From Eopsaltria australis (lineage: Eukaryota > Chordata > Aves > Passeriformes > Petroicidae), in NCBI GenBank assembly GCA_034509425.1, contig JAVTVJ010001249.1:248001-312000 (forward strand): a DNA stretch of 64,000 nucleotides, given 5' to 3'. Both the position numbers and the translations under genes were made by a program. Shown one piece after another: positions 32,406-45,400 of the stretch. The notes below the pieces were generated by a model. It ran no database searches. It had not been told where the DNA came from and saw only the letters and a program-made list of their open reading frames with translations. Numbering within the stretch: the stretch's first letter is position 1; each line of letters opens with the position of its first letter.

Positions 32406-33940
32406 TGCTTGCTTGCTTTTCTTCTCCAAGCTTCAACATTAAGGTATTCCATTGGTCATGGATCCCTCTCAATATCTCTACAGCTGCAACATTAGGTTCA
32501 GTCCATTACAGGACAGGTTTTCAAAATTCTCTTCTAATTAAAATTAATGTGTCATATTAAATTATCTTGAAAGGCAACAACCTCTAGAAAACAATGATAG
32601 AGAGAAAAACATCAAAGAAATTACTAAAAAAATATTTTGTGTATAACTATTGGCATGGAAACTAGCAAGAAAAACAGATGCCAAAAACAGTTTTGGTTTT
32701 TTTTGGTTTCAGATATTCATCTGCAAAAAGTAAATATTTGCAGAAAAGAGAAGAAGGAAAAGTTTCCTGGTACTACAGCATATTGCATGAATAATTTTGA
32801 GCATGCAGTAAATACTAGCCATTTTATTACCCATTTAATTTGCAAACAATTTACAAGAGACCTAACTCAAAATCTCCCAAGCTGGAAAAAACCTGAAACA
32901 TAGCCAATGGACTGTATCACACAAAAAGATCAGATATTTATAATTTGGATAATTTGGACCCCAGTGTATAGTCAGATTTACACTGGGGAGAAGGTTGATT
33001 ACAAGTAGCAATAGTGTGAAGAAGGCCTAGTCTAAACATTTTCAGTGGAAGTGATTGAAAACATTAAAATAGATTGTGCAAGGTAGAGTTTTCAGATTTT
33101 GGAGATGTCAGCTCAAAAAAATTTTCTCTAGGTTTGAGTATGGAGTTTCTATTCTAAAGTCCAGAATATATATTAATATTTGTATGAGAAGTTCTTGTTT
33201 TTCTTCATGCTGAGGTCTTTCTCCCCCAAAGGTATAAAAACCGAATACATTTAGCAGTAATATATTTTCTAACTGACAGAAACTGACATGGTAATCTATC
33301 AGTGCATTTTTTCTTGGAAACTGTTGGGTTTTTTTAATATTCTAAGAACATTATAATACGAGCATTTAACTTCCAACTAAATCTTGCTTCACATCCTGTT
33401 AACATGGCATGCCAAAGATATATATAGGACTAAACGGAGCCTACTGTAGCCTATCTATTGCTCCCAGTACTTGGAAACTGTCATTAAATAATTCTGTTCT
33501 ACGTGCAGTGTAGACCTCTACTACTCAAAAGAATGGGCACTTATTTAAACCTTCATGTGTTTCTGTTTACAATGGAAGAGTTATGACATAGTAATGTGTG
33601 CTGATCACTGCTGAAAAATCTACAGTTTTTTGGAAGTTTGTTCTTAGAAACATACACATAAAAGTGAAAAATGGCATGTATAAATGAAAACTATTCCTGC
33701 TTCAATGCTAAATTACTATTTTTTAACGTTTCTTGAAGCCTAGAATTCTTACACCAAATGTTACAGTAAATGTCTTTTATTCATTAAGGGTTATATTAAT
33801 TTCGGTGTTTCTTGGAATAAGAGAAGGATGATGCCTCTTGAACTTGAGATGACAAAAGATGTCTCCCCTTCACTTTCTAGGGGACACACAGGACCACAAA
33901 AAGCATTCAGCAGAAGGGGTTCACTGGACATTAATATACT
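32406..33940. other. No gene recognised
   Basis: AT-rich sequence without open frames of interest. Confidence 0.5.
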
Positions 33941-34350
33941 GAAGCTGTACAAGGAGTGGCTGAGGTCACTTGTTCTGTTCAGCCTGGAAAAGAGGAGACT
34001 GAGGGGAAAGTTCATTGCAGTTACAACTTCCTCACAAGGGGAAGAGGAGGGGCAGGCACTGATCTCTTCACCATGACAGGACCACTTGCAGGACCCAAGG
34101 GAATGACTTGAAATTATATCAGGAGGGGTTTGGTTGGATATCAGGAAAAGGTTCTTCACCCAGAGGGTGGCTGGGCATTGGACAAGGCTCCTCAGGGAAG
34201 TGGTCACAGCACCAGCCTGACAGAGCTCATTAAGCATTTGGACAGTGCTCTCAGGCATGCAGTGTGACTCTTGGGATGTCCTGAGCAGAGCCAGGAGTTG
34301 AACTCAATCATCCTTGTAGGTCCCTTCCAGGATATTTTATAATTCTAACA
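33941..34350 (+). mobile_element. CR1 LINE 3' fragment
   Basis: Plus-strand CR1 tail: TTCAGCCTGGAAAAGAGGAG, GAGGGGTTTGGTTGGATATC, AGGAAAAGGTTCTTCACCCA and GTAGGTCCCTTCCAGGATAT are in the canonical order, ending near ATAATTCT. Confidence 0.8.
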
Positions 34351-37300
34351 CCCTGGGGTGCTATAAGCCACGTACATTAACTGCAAATAGAGGAAAATAT
34401 AGAGGTTGTCAGGATATCTTCTTGGACTACAGTATTTTGTCTTTATGGAATGCAAACCTTTTGTGGAGCCTCCATCCTTGAAGGTGCTCAAAACCCAGCT
34501 GATAAAGACCCTGAACAAGCAGTTCTGTTTGCCCCTGCTTCGAGCATGGAGGCATGGAGGCAACAGACACACAGACGTCTGTTTCAACCTCAACTGTACT
34601 GTTATTCTGTGAAATCAATATTAAGGATGTATTATGGTTTTCATACTGATTAATTAATTACTCTGACTTTTCTAATTCTCCTATTTTGAAACAATTGCAT
34701 TTTCTCTTTGAATGTAGAACCAAACCAGATGTATAGAACAGATGTTCCTGAATGACACTAAAGACTGTTACATTTTAACCAAATTTTGCTGATAGATTCC
34801 TGTAACTTTTGTGACAACAATTCAGAACAAGTGTTTGTACAGATAATCCTTTTAATTTATACTTTTCAAACACTGCCCAGTCTTTCCACTATTCCTCATT
34901 GATAGACTGGTACAGTAGCATGTAAGAGTTGTCTTGAGGTGTGCTTTATGTGCAAGGTATGTCTATGTGTCTATCTGTGCATTGCCACAGATGCTTTCTT
35001 CTACACCATCCCCCAGGAACAGTGACATACAACACATACTGTAGAATTGTTGATATCATGAACATATTTGGAAGACTTCTCTTTTCCCCTGTCAGAAGTA
35101 GATACTCATATCTGTGTGACTACAGTTTTAGCCCTTGTCCATGATTTGTGTTCTCATATACTGTATAACATAGTCTTTTCAGTTAATGATTACAAAGGAA
35201 CTGAATGGGCAATGAACGGAAAAAATATTTTAGTCATCTAAACATTGACTCACTGTACATTTTAATCTCTGCACCAATCCTTTCTGAAAATCTCTCATTG
35301 ATATGAAAATTATATCCTTGTATTTTTTTCTCCACTCTGCAGCATGGGGAAGGGGAAATAATTGTCATTCCTATAATACCACAAAAATGAAAAAACAAGC
35401 TTCAGGTCTGCTATTAGACACAATAAAGTATAATTGGAAAACCTTTCACATAAATATATGTTAGGTCTGTCTGAAGCAATTTTGTTGCTTTTCCTATGTT
35501 GCACAATTACAGAGACCAGAGTAAAAATAAACAGTATTGGAGAATACTAAGTTCCTGCTACCAATTTTCTAAGGGACTGAGGCATATACAGTTGTGCTGT
35601 CTGTCTGTCCTCTCCAGCCACTTTTCAATCTGTTGGATAATTTTGACTAAGTTTGGCAAGGGGATGGAAGGAGGAAGTCTAGTTGAAAAAAATGCACATT
35701 TTTTCTGTGAACATCAGCAGCTGAACAGCAGACAGACTGACATACACTGTTGAATGAAAAACTGCAGCCTGATCTCAACAGTTATCATTCCAACTGGGCT
35801 AAGGACCTAGTCATCAGCCTGTATGTACTGGCTGTCCAGTTGTCATGTGTAAATGGCAACCAACGAGGGATCTGAACTCTGGAGTTTATTACAGAACTAA
35901 AGAGATTAGATGTCTTACCCTACTTGATTATCTGGCACAATCATTCCCTCAAGTCACATTCCTATGTCTCGACCCATGTCCTCTGCAGGAAGGTTTCTGC
36001 TGGTGGTCTGGCATAGTTGGGCAGGAAATCATGTTGATTCCTGCTGTGCCACTTCCTGCAACCTCCAGCCTCAGGCATTAGTGGTCAAAGTCACTGGGCA
36101 TCCTACAGCATTCATCTCCATACAGCTCTCTGTCCCAGGATCTGTCCCACTTTCAAGATCTTTCCTCCAAACAGGAATTCAACTTCCTCTTTCAGGGCTC
36201 CTTTCCACTTTCTGAGATAATTTCTATTCAGGATTCTTTTTGGAGCCAGCTCTTCTTTCTAGATCCCCAAGCAGTCAGCTTTCTGAATCCAGGTACCCTA
36301 TGTGCAGAAGTACAATGCATGATCTGCCTCCCAGATTGTGCTTTTTTCTCTTTATTAATTGGAGGATTCAGAAAACGTCAGCTTTATTTAGTATTTTCCA
36401 AGTGTTGCCAAAATTTACAGCCAGCTCTTATTTACTGGGCTTTTGTTTCAAAGTTTCATGGCTCATGTTCATATATTCATCACCAGCTCAAAACGAAGCC
36501 ATTATCTGCCACTTTTTAGGAATTCAGAGTTTATGTTATTTTTTTCTTCTGTGCCACCAATGATCATGCAAGTAGCTGAAGCAGCCACAGCACTGGGCTG
36601 TGACACCCTTGCCTCACTGTTAATGGAGGGAGTGGAGGGAATGACTGAAGGTTTAAGAATGCAATGATAGTGTAGCAGAATAACTTCCTATCCATACAGC
36701 ACCTGTACACAGAGAACTAACTGAGACTTGTTTTACTGCTAGGTAAATGTTAGAGCTACACCTGTTCTGCCTGTCACATGTGTCAAAACCTATTTGCAGT
36801 GCAGTGGTATAGAGAAAAAGTAACTGGCACAAGGAGAATTATAAAATATAAAAAGGGGACAGAATACACAGATTCAAACCTTTAGAATAAAGACGGCATG
36901 TTCTGCCACACTGTTCTTCTGAAGGATCCTGCTTTATCAGAAGTAATGAGCTCGTGCAGTGGACTCCAAAGGCAACCTGGAATCAAGAAAAAAACATTTG
37001 AATGTGCTCAATTGTGTTATTCTTTCTCTATTTCTAAAAAGACATCATAACAGAATTTTGGGTCATAACATGTCATGTTAATCAAAAAAATACTTATTCA
37101 TGGTCTTTGTAAGAGAATGGATTTTTGATGCATTGTAATACATTGTAAAATTTAAATTCTATTTGAAGTTGCTGAGAATCACTTATTTTAAGAAGAATTG
37201 TACTTTTTCAGTATTATATGTTGCAGAAGCTTGAATGCAAAACAGCTTACAGCTTTGAGGACTCAAAAAAGGAGGAATGTCTCTAAAGTGTAGAACTCAA

Positions 37301-40300
37301 GGACGGTTTCTTTGTTTTCAGTCCATTTGTATTCTAACTCGCAATTAGGACATCACTGGCAATAGAAAGTAGCACTGTATCCTTAAAAGGGAGAAAGATC
37401 TAAGTAAAAGTGGCGGAACATGTGAGAGGATGAAAAAGATCAGCTGAATAACTCATCTGAAACATTTCAAAGATTGATTATTTTCTTCACACTCCAAAGC
37501 CCCCGTTTCTTCTCCAAGAATTTTTGTTCATCTCATAAAAGGAAGCTTCAGGTGGCAGATCTGCAAATAGAAAGACTATAAATAGTGTTTCCTAGAGTTT
37601 GGTGTTCATTTTATTTACCATTTCTTTATGTAAGAAAAAAGGGAGCATGTAGCTACTTGAGCATAGAGTTTAAATGGCTCTGGTGGCTCTGGCAGATCCA
37701 GTCACCTCACAGAAGAGTTCCAAGGACCACCAGTGTGGGCTATATTCTATGTCACCATGGAGGTCATTGGTAGCAGAAACCTGTACTTTGGACCCCTGGC
37801 TTTACTGTGTGAAATAGAAGGAGCAGAATGAAGGAAACTGGGAGCTACTCAGTCACTACTTAGGACACTGCCAGGAGAAGAAGAAAATTATACCCTAAGT
37901 GAATGCATATTATATATATTAAAAAGATTTTTTTCTGATTTGTGGAGTGTAACCTAAAGTTGAAGGTGGAAGGTACTTTTTGATCCCCCATTACTACTCC
38001 TGAAGCAGAGAATGTGGTTTCAAGGTACAGGAATCCAGACCTTCACAGAAACAAAGTATTTTTTACTTCTCTTCCTAAACATTGGTTCTGTCCTGCTGCC
38101 ACAGAAACTATCCTTCTTTTTTCATTCTACACCCTGAAACAGGCAGCTCTGACCTGTTAGGAAACAACCTTTCAGCGTCTTAATATGAATCTTAAAATTC
38201 TGCCAGCCTGAATGATTCTTTGAGGGTGGTAATATCTTCTTTTACAAAAAAAGCTATTGTTCTCTTGTCTGTAGGACAGAAAACAACTTGAGCTAGAGGG
38301 CCTTTTGATCTAAGAACTTTAGACTAAAATATTCTTTTTGTAAATATTCTACACATTTCCTGAGAGTTATATATAAATCTCTAAAAATGTGCATATAAAC
38401 TTTTGTTAAGTGTAGAAAATGGCCACAAGTAACTCAGGGATTTTAATCAGCTGGGGTTTGCTTAGCTATTCATCATCTTAATCTATATAATATTTGTAAC
38501 TTCTTTGTAGTCTAATAACACTAATTTCAGATTGAAACCAAATGTAAAGACAAAGTATTAGGTTAGGGCATATGACAAAAACTTATACCTAAAGCAAGGT
38601 TTAGGAAGAGACTAATTATTTACATTGTCATTGAGTGTCTGTAGAAATTGTGAGTGCTTTCACAGTCAGGCTGAGATTGCTTTAGATCCCTGCATGTGAC
38701 CTCCATGATCTGCTAATGCTCCGTCACTCAATAATCACATCAGAGGTGAAGGATACAGGTCATGTCTGACAGTTCTCTCTTTTTCTTTGTAAAATCATTC
38801 TGTCCCTTGTGAACTGTATATGGAAGATTATTCTTTCCCAAGCATATCTCCCATTTCTTTCTCATGGTATATCTTTATCCACTTGACATTTGTACTGCTC
38901 TATACCCACCTAAGATACTGTGGATAATATTATAATGACAAAATTTCTTACTATCTGTGTGATAAAATGAAGGCAGAAGCACACACTTAGTGTAACATTC
39001 CTTGAGAAGATCATGCATATCCATACTTGCAACTATTTTTTATGATTAAAATATATGTAAATATCTATCATGCCATTTTACAAAAATTGTGTATCAATTT
39101 CAGATGTATGGAGAGAAATTGTAAGAATATTTATCAGCTCTATTTATTCAGAATTTTTTTTCTGATATGTGAGTCATAGCTGCTATTAATTCTGAATCGG
39201 TAAAATTTTTTCCAAAATATTTGATTCTGCTTTAGCAGTTCTACCATGGTTACATTGAGATGGGAGTGTTACCTCTAATTTAAGGCAGGAATGGTACATG
39301 GCATTTATTCAACAGTGCACTCGTGTGGCAAGACTCAGGCAGTACACAGATAGTGTACCACAGGATTCCTTGGATACAATGCATTTTTCTTATTACATAA
39401 GAAAATACAAAAATGTTCTTGTAGATCAATACAATGATGTTTTCCAGTACAATCCTTTTTTTATAAAATTATTTTTAACCTACTTTGATTGCATACCTAG
39501 AAAAATATCCTCTTTCAAATATTTTGCTGATATAAGTCAGAGCTCCCAATAAAGGATATTATCTTGTTTTGTCATATGTGGGCCCTTCTTCACTGAAATT
39601 TAATTTCAGACTGTAAACTCGGCATCTTCATCTCTTTCATCACTATAAAAGCTCAATTTTTGACAGGCGATCTGAATAAAGATGTTATCACACCAAAATG
39701 TCTGAACATCACATTTTGTGGCTACTTAGCCTATGAATTGTATGCAGAATTATGACTACAAGTTCTCATATTCTCAAAGCAAGGCCACAAATACAGCAAG
39801 AAGCAAAAAGTTTTATTAAGCTACTGGATGTTGATGCAGAAAGTATAAATGGGCCAGGAAGTAAGTGTTGCAGGCCAGACATCCAACAGGCACAAAACTT
39901 CTAAAAAAGCTGCCAGCCTCATCTAGTTTTATCTAACTTATACTAGAAATTCCCACTGTTACTTGCACGGTTGCTTTCTTCAATTATGTTTTTCCTACAG
40001 TTGATTTGATCTCCACACATGTTGCTGGAATACCTCCACCACTGATGATGATGGTTCCTCTGATGATGACCCTCCACCTTCAGCTTGGAGTGGGACTTAG
40101 ACAAGAAGAGCACCATTCCTGAGATCAGTTATTAAAGAAAACACAATACAGCATTCCCTCTGTTTTGCAACAGGACATACTGGTCCTTATGGTCCCAGTA
40201 CAAGAAAAGCATTTAGACTCTGCAAACAATCATTTCAAATGCAATTTCTGAGAGTTAACACCATAAGGAAAGAGAGAACGGTTATCCAACAGCATTTCAG

Positions 40301-40840
40301 TTCCCACAAACCATGAGCAGTGCAGCATCCTATGGGTGTGTAATGGGGGTGCATCACAAAGACCTTACCTGTGGAAGGGCTATCCCATTGTGGTCATTCA
40401 AGCTAAAAGAGGATTTCCTTAAAAGAGAACATTTTATTCTTCTTTTCTACAGTCAGAGAGGATGTTTGCATAAGTTCTGGCTGCAGTTTCAGATAGAGGC
40501 AAGGTCATAGAGATGCCAGTACAGTGTGGGAGCTGCCCACAGCTGCTCTAACAGTGTGCTGCCTGAATTCCTCCTGTGGCCATAGGATACTCTCAGCACA
40601 ACACAGCCCTGAAGGCCATCCTGTATGTGGAACCCCTACATTTGGGTTAACTATTGCATGGATCACTACAGTCCCAAAGCACAGTGGTCCTTCCACGCAG
40701 GTTCACCTTCCTGCAGTGTGGAGGCATTTATTCCCATTAAGAGAACTCCATTGCGAGAAAGGTTTCTGGAGTGACCTGTGAAGAACAGGAATGCCCCTAC
40801 AGAAGTAGAGGGGTTTTATTCCTGCTCCCTTACATTCATT
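34351..40840. other. IL33-BRD10 intergenic region, no gene recognised
   Basis: About 6.5 kb of AT-rich sequence. Reading frames are short and lack family features. In mammals an intronless RANBP6 of over 1,100 codons sits between these genes; nothing like it is present. Confidence 0.6.
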
Positions 40841-40869
40841 CTCTCTCCCTCCCTCTCTCTCTCTCTCTC
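40841..40869 (+). repeat. (CT)n microsatellite
   Basis: A CTCTCTCCCTCCCTCTCTCT-type run just upstream of the BRD10 CpG island. Confidence 0.9.
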
Positions 40870-41315
40870 AGCAGGGTGCCCTCAGCTTTCCGTGCAGTTA
40901 GGGACGCGAAGGGGATAAAACCAAGAGCACACACAGAAGTGTGTCTCCAGATGCTTTGCAGTGCTGTGGAGACTACTGTGGAATTTCCTGATGCCCGGGC
41001 AATGACCCTTAGGATCTCGTACAGGGCTGGAGGGTGCGCGAGGGCAAACGTGAAAGGACAGGCCAGGACAGCGTCGTCAGCAGCAGCCTCCCCTCACAAG
41101 GCATCAACTCCTAAGGAAAGTCAGGCAGAACCGAGTGTAGAACTGAGTGCTTTTGCGAGCTGCTGCCTCGCTTCGGCGGCTGAGCACCTGTGGTGGCACA
41201 CCTCTGACGTGAGACGACAGACCCGTTACCCACCCGAAATCTCTCAGCCGCCGCACAGCAGCCGAGCCGAGCCGAGCCGCGCCCGTCCGCCGTGCGCTGC
41301 CGTGGCGGCAGGAGC

Positions 41316-41372
41316 AGCCCCGCCCGTGAGGCTCCTTGCCCCGCCCAGCCCCGCCCCTGAGGCCCCGCCCCG
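41316..41372. promoter_or_regulatory. Cluster of GC boxes (Sp/KLF type)
   Basis: Repeated CCCCGCCC motifs at about 41318, 41338, 41350 and 41363 in 57 bases. Confidence 0.6.
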
Positions 41373-41430
41373 CGCGCACCAGAGCCGCCTCTGCGACTCC
41401 CCAGCGGGCTCCGAACTGGGCGCCCTCTGA

Positions 41431-41438
41431 TGACGTCA
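41431..41438. promoter_or_regulatory. Full palindromic CRE
   Basis: TGACGTCA, the complete CREB/ATF site, about 50 bases upstream of the NRF-1 site. Confidence 0.65.
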
Positions 41439-41483
41439 CATAACCTCCGACGCCGCTGCGGGCGCACAGCCGCTGGCCGGGCT

Positions 41484-41495
41484 CGCGCATGCGCG
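41484..41495. promoter_or_regulatory. NRF-1 palindrome
   Basis: CGCGCATGCGCG, a perfect match to YGCGCAYGCGCR. Confidence 0.7.
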
Positions 41496-41956
41496 CTGGG
41501 GTGAGAGGCTCCGCGTCCTTTCGCGGCCGGGGGGGCCGCGCCCCCTCCCTCCCCTCCGCTCGCGCTGCCGCGCGCGCTGCCCGTTACCCGACGGACGCCG
41601 CGCGGGGCCGGCACGCGCCGCCGGCCCGTCGGGAGCGCGCGCGCGGCGCGGAGGGAGGGCCCGGCCCGGCGGCGGGAAGGGCGCGCGCGAGGGGCGGGAT
41701 GCGCCGGTGCCGCCGGCGGCGCTGGGGGGAGAAGGGGGCGGGCCCTGAGGGCGAGGGCGCGGTCCCCGGGCGGGCGGGGCCGTGCTCGAACCCGGTCGGT
41801 GCCTCCCCCCCGGCGACGGCGTCCCGCCCCCCGGGCCGGCGGGGCACTGAGTGGTGTCTGTGTGCGCAGGTGAGTCCCGGGCGGATGCGGCGGCCGGGCG
41901 AGGCGCAGCGCCGCGGACCCCGGCAGGAGCCCCAGGACGGGCCCGGGGCGGGAGAC

Positions 41957-42435
41957 ATGGAATCTGGCGGAGACCTCCCGGCGGATCGGCCCTCGACCCC
42001 TCGGAGTGGGATGGAGGAGCCTGAGGAGGAGGCAGTCGATGAGGGAGGGAAGGCTGCCTGGCAGCAGAGCCTGAATCCCGAGCTGCAGCAGGGGTACCGC
42101 ATCCTGCGCGAATTCCTGCTGGAGAAGTACCGGCCTCTGACGGCGCCCTTCCTGAAGCCCCTCGCGGATCAGACATTTTTCGGGGAAGAAGGCGCTGGCT
42201 CCCTCTCGGGCCGTAAGAGCAGCCAGTCCTTGCAGCAGTTGCCAGCTGGCATATGGCTATTGAAAATGGAAGAGAAATTTTCCAGTGGGCAGTACACAGG
42301 GATAGCAGATTTCGTGTGTGACTTCCGGCTCATGCTGGAGACTTGCTACCGGCTGCACGGTGTGGATCACTGGCTCTCCAAGCAGGCCCAGAAGCTGGAG
42401 ATGATGCTGGAACAGAAGTTGGCGCTGCTATCCCG
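41957..42435 (+). CDS. BRD10: BRD10 coding exon 1
   Basis: Encodes residues 1-159 plus two bases, with donor CCCG/GTAGGT. It contains the bromodomain-like region, including AGIWLLKMEEKFSSGQYTG and RLMLETCYRLHGVDHW. The frame is open upstream to about 41489 because the GC-rich sequence has few stops, so openness does not fix the start. The N-terminal 35 residues are acidic (EEPEEEAVDEG). Confidence 0.85.
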
Positions 42436-45400
42436 GTAGGTGTAGAAAACTCTCTAGGGGCCGTGCCGCGTATTCTTTACATAAAGTAGAACAGGAGGGT
42501 GTGTTTCTTTACGTAAAAATTCCGTTAGAAGGAAACAAGAATCAAACAAAACCCCACAAGAGAAAGAGCTCTGGAACTTTCAATACTTTCATAAAGACGA
42601 ACGTTTCCTACTGGGAGCTATTCAAATCTTAATTTAAAACGCTTTGGAAATTCCAAACCTCAAAATGCCAAATAGAGCACAGCATTTCCTGGCTAAGATT
42701 TTCCTTCTGAAAGAAGCCTTTTGTGAACATGGAGGGACACTTGTTTACATAAGATGTCAAATGCTTCTTTCTTTATTTTATTCTGTCGTGAAACTGCCTA
42801 AACTCTGTACGAATATTTAGCTGTTTAAAATTGTTATTTTTACAATCTCTGAAATTTTTACCGCCCTTAAAATACGTAGGAATAAAATATGCAGCTGAAG
42901 TTACCTGCTTTGAAATAATGTATTTTTTGCTAATCATAGAATGAGAGACAATGCTTGGCATGCTGTAATGCCAAATGGCAAAATGGCAATTGTGGCAAGT
43001 TTGTATGTAAGTCCCTGGCAGGAATTTTCTTATCACCGAAAGCAGCTGAAACACAGAAAGCTCTGGAGCTGTATAGTAGAAAGCCCAGTTTAAATCACAA
43101 CTGAAGGACATGCTTTTTCATGAGCTTGTCATAGGCATAGTTTAGTCATTATCAGAAAACCGTGGTGGCTTCTTGACCAGTGAATGGTCTTCTGAATGAC
43201 ATAGTGTTCTGCATGTAAAAGCCAAGAGATGTTTTTGGTGAAGGGTGAAGGTGGAGAAGGAACAGTATTGGGAAATACATAAGGCTGTGTATGTCCATCA
43301 GCTTTAAGTTTGCTAGTGACACACAGCATGGACTGCCAGCTGATAAGAACTTTGCTCGTGTAGGAAGAACATTTCAGGAGAGTGGTGCAGAAATCATCTG
43401 AAAGCAGAGGGAATGTATTCAGTGCTGCTCTAGCAACAGTATTTTTGAGACTGTTTCTGTGTAACAACAATTTTGGGACAGTCTGGTAGTAGAAGGGAAG
43501 GAGCTGAACGTCATGAGGCATGAATGTTCCTAGTTTGCTTGAGTAAAACCTGATTTAAAAAAAAAAACAACAAACCAGAATTCCTGGCTTAATAGAGTTA
43601 CTGCTGGCAGATAAATAACCAAATGCAACTCGGAAGATTTGTGCTGTGTTTGTTTCTGTATATTGGGTGACTGTAGCATCTCTACTGTATTGAATTGAAG
43701 GGCAGGTTGTTGAAGGCTAGGCTCTTCGTTGAATTAAATGACTACTCACTGAATTTGGTAGGACCTGAGAATGTTTGGTGTCTCTTTATTAGAAACTCCG
43801 TAAGAAAGTGTTGTTAGTTTATGCACTGTGTTATCAAATAGCAATATAGGTATTTACTAAAAAATAAATTCAATTGCTCTTGTCATTCTTCCATTCAATG
43901 TACAGTCTATTTCAGAAAAATATTAGGAAATACTGAACTGTCTAAAAATAATCCTGCCTCAGTATATAGTGAATTTGTCTTGTATTACCTTTTCAGAGAT
44001 TTATAAAGACTTTTTCATTATGTCTGTGTTCACTAGCTTAGTAAAAGTTTCTAGGAACTAGTAAGTGTAAAGGATTATGGAACCTAGAAATCTCAAAGTT
44101 CTTTTGCAATTTTTAATTAGACAAATTTGTTTGAAGTGTTTAACGTAATTTTATTTGTAAAATGAAATTGAAGAACTACTTCTTGAAACAGTCCTTCTTA
44201 TGTCATTACAGAGCAGTGTTTAGGGCAATGATCTCCTTCAAGTGACTCAACGGAATCAATCAATATTGGTTGTATAATTCCTGGATACTATGAGCCACAG
44301 AAAATTACCTTAAAATGGAAGTTCCTTTTGAATGGAGATTAGATTTTTCTCCTCTGCCCCTCAAATGTTATCACGGGTTGTGAAAAACTCATATTAGTTT
44401 TAATGGAGTATTTTGAAACCATATAAGAAGAAATGTAACTTTCCAGACAAATTTGCAGTGTTTTGTTTTTCAGTTTTTGTGGTTTTAAATAGAACAAAAC
44501 TGGTGTTTAACATATGCTTCCCCAGCCTAAACTGACTAATACACCTTTCCCCCCATCACCCTGCCCTGTTATTTTTAAGTTCTGCTAAAAAGGATACTTT
44601 CTTAGGTCTTGTGGAAGCTTTTTCCTTCCAAATACATACGGATTAAGATTGAGCATTCCATCTCCAGATAATATTTGGTAACTTGTGGTAAATATACAGT
44701 TTTTAATTGGTGTAGAAACATAGGTCTTATTAGTGTGTTGGGTTTAAAATTTAATAAAGGAATTTTCAAAGTGGAAAAAATGGCAGGTGAAAAAATAACT
44801 GCTTTTTTCTGAGTAAACACACTCGATCCATGGTTGGTAGGCTAGACACTGAGGTGCCCCTGGTATAGAAGTTCATACTTGTGAATTGACTTGCTTTTTT
44901 CTTCTAGGCATTTAAGAGAGAAAACATCATTAGCTGTAACATCTAGAGGTTGCTGTGGGCAGGAGGATGAGAAAGCAACAGCATGCATTTCTACAAGACG
45001 TCGTTCCACGCCTCGCAATTTAGTAGGCTTGTCAACAGGCGTGTTTGAGTCTGTGATGGTTCAGGTTCTAAGACAAGAGGAGCAACTGAGAGCAAAAGAG
45101 GAAAAGAGGTAATAAGAAAAACTGTCTTGTTTTAAATAGTTATGTCTTCCTAGTTTTCTAAAGAGGCTAGCTCCTTATGACTTTTTTAGGAAAATAAATG
45201 TGCTGCTTTTGTGGTCTTAAGTTCATGACTTCAATACAGTGCATCCACAGAGCAAAAAATTAGTACCACTTTTTTGAAAAATTGCTGAGGTCATTTAAGC
45301 TTTGAATTAAATTACAGCTGCTCTTATTTTAGTGTTGTGGAACTTCTAATATTAGCTAAAAGCATCCACAGTAATTTCCTGCTAGTGCATTATGGTTTAT

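Larger units (their letters stand above)
41220..42440. promoter_or_regulatory. BRD10: CpG-island promoter of BRD10
   Basis: Very GC-rich with dense CpG, starting near the GAGCCGAGCCGAGCCG repeat at 41265 and extending through the first coding exon. It contains GC boxes, a CRE and an NRF-1 site but no TATA box, the style of a housekeeping promoter. The exact transcription start is not visible. Confidence 0.85.

Noticed and set aside
31853..32560. Open reading frames of 100-235 codons on both strands
   Set aside because: They are translations of the CTTC/CT microsatellite (Ser/Leu/Pro or Lys/Glu/Arg runs).
41104..42176. Long antisense frames across the CpG island
   Set aside because: GC-rich sequence has few stops. 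The real exon on the plus strand explains the conservation, and composition is Ala/Gly/Arg/Pro throughout.
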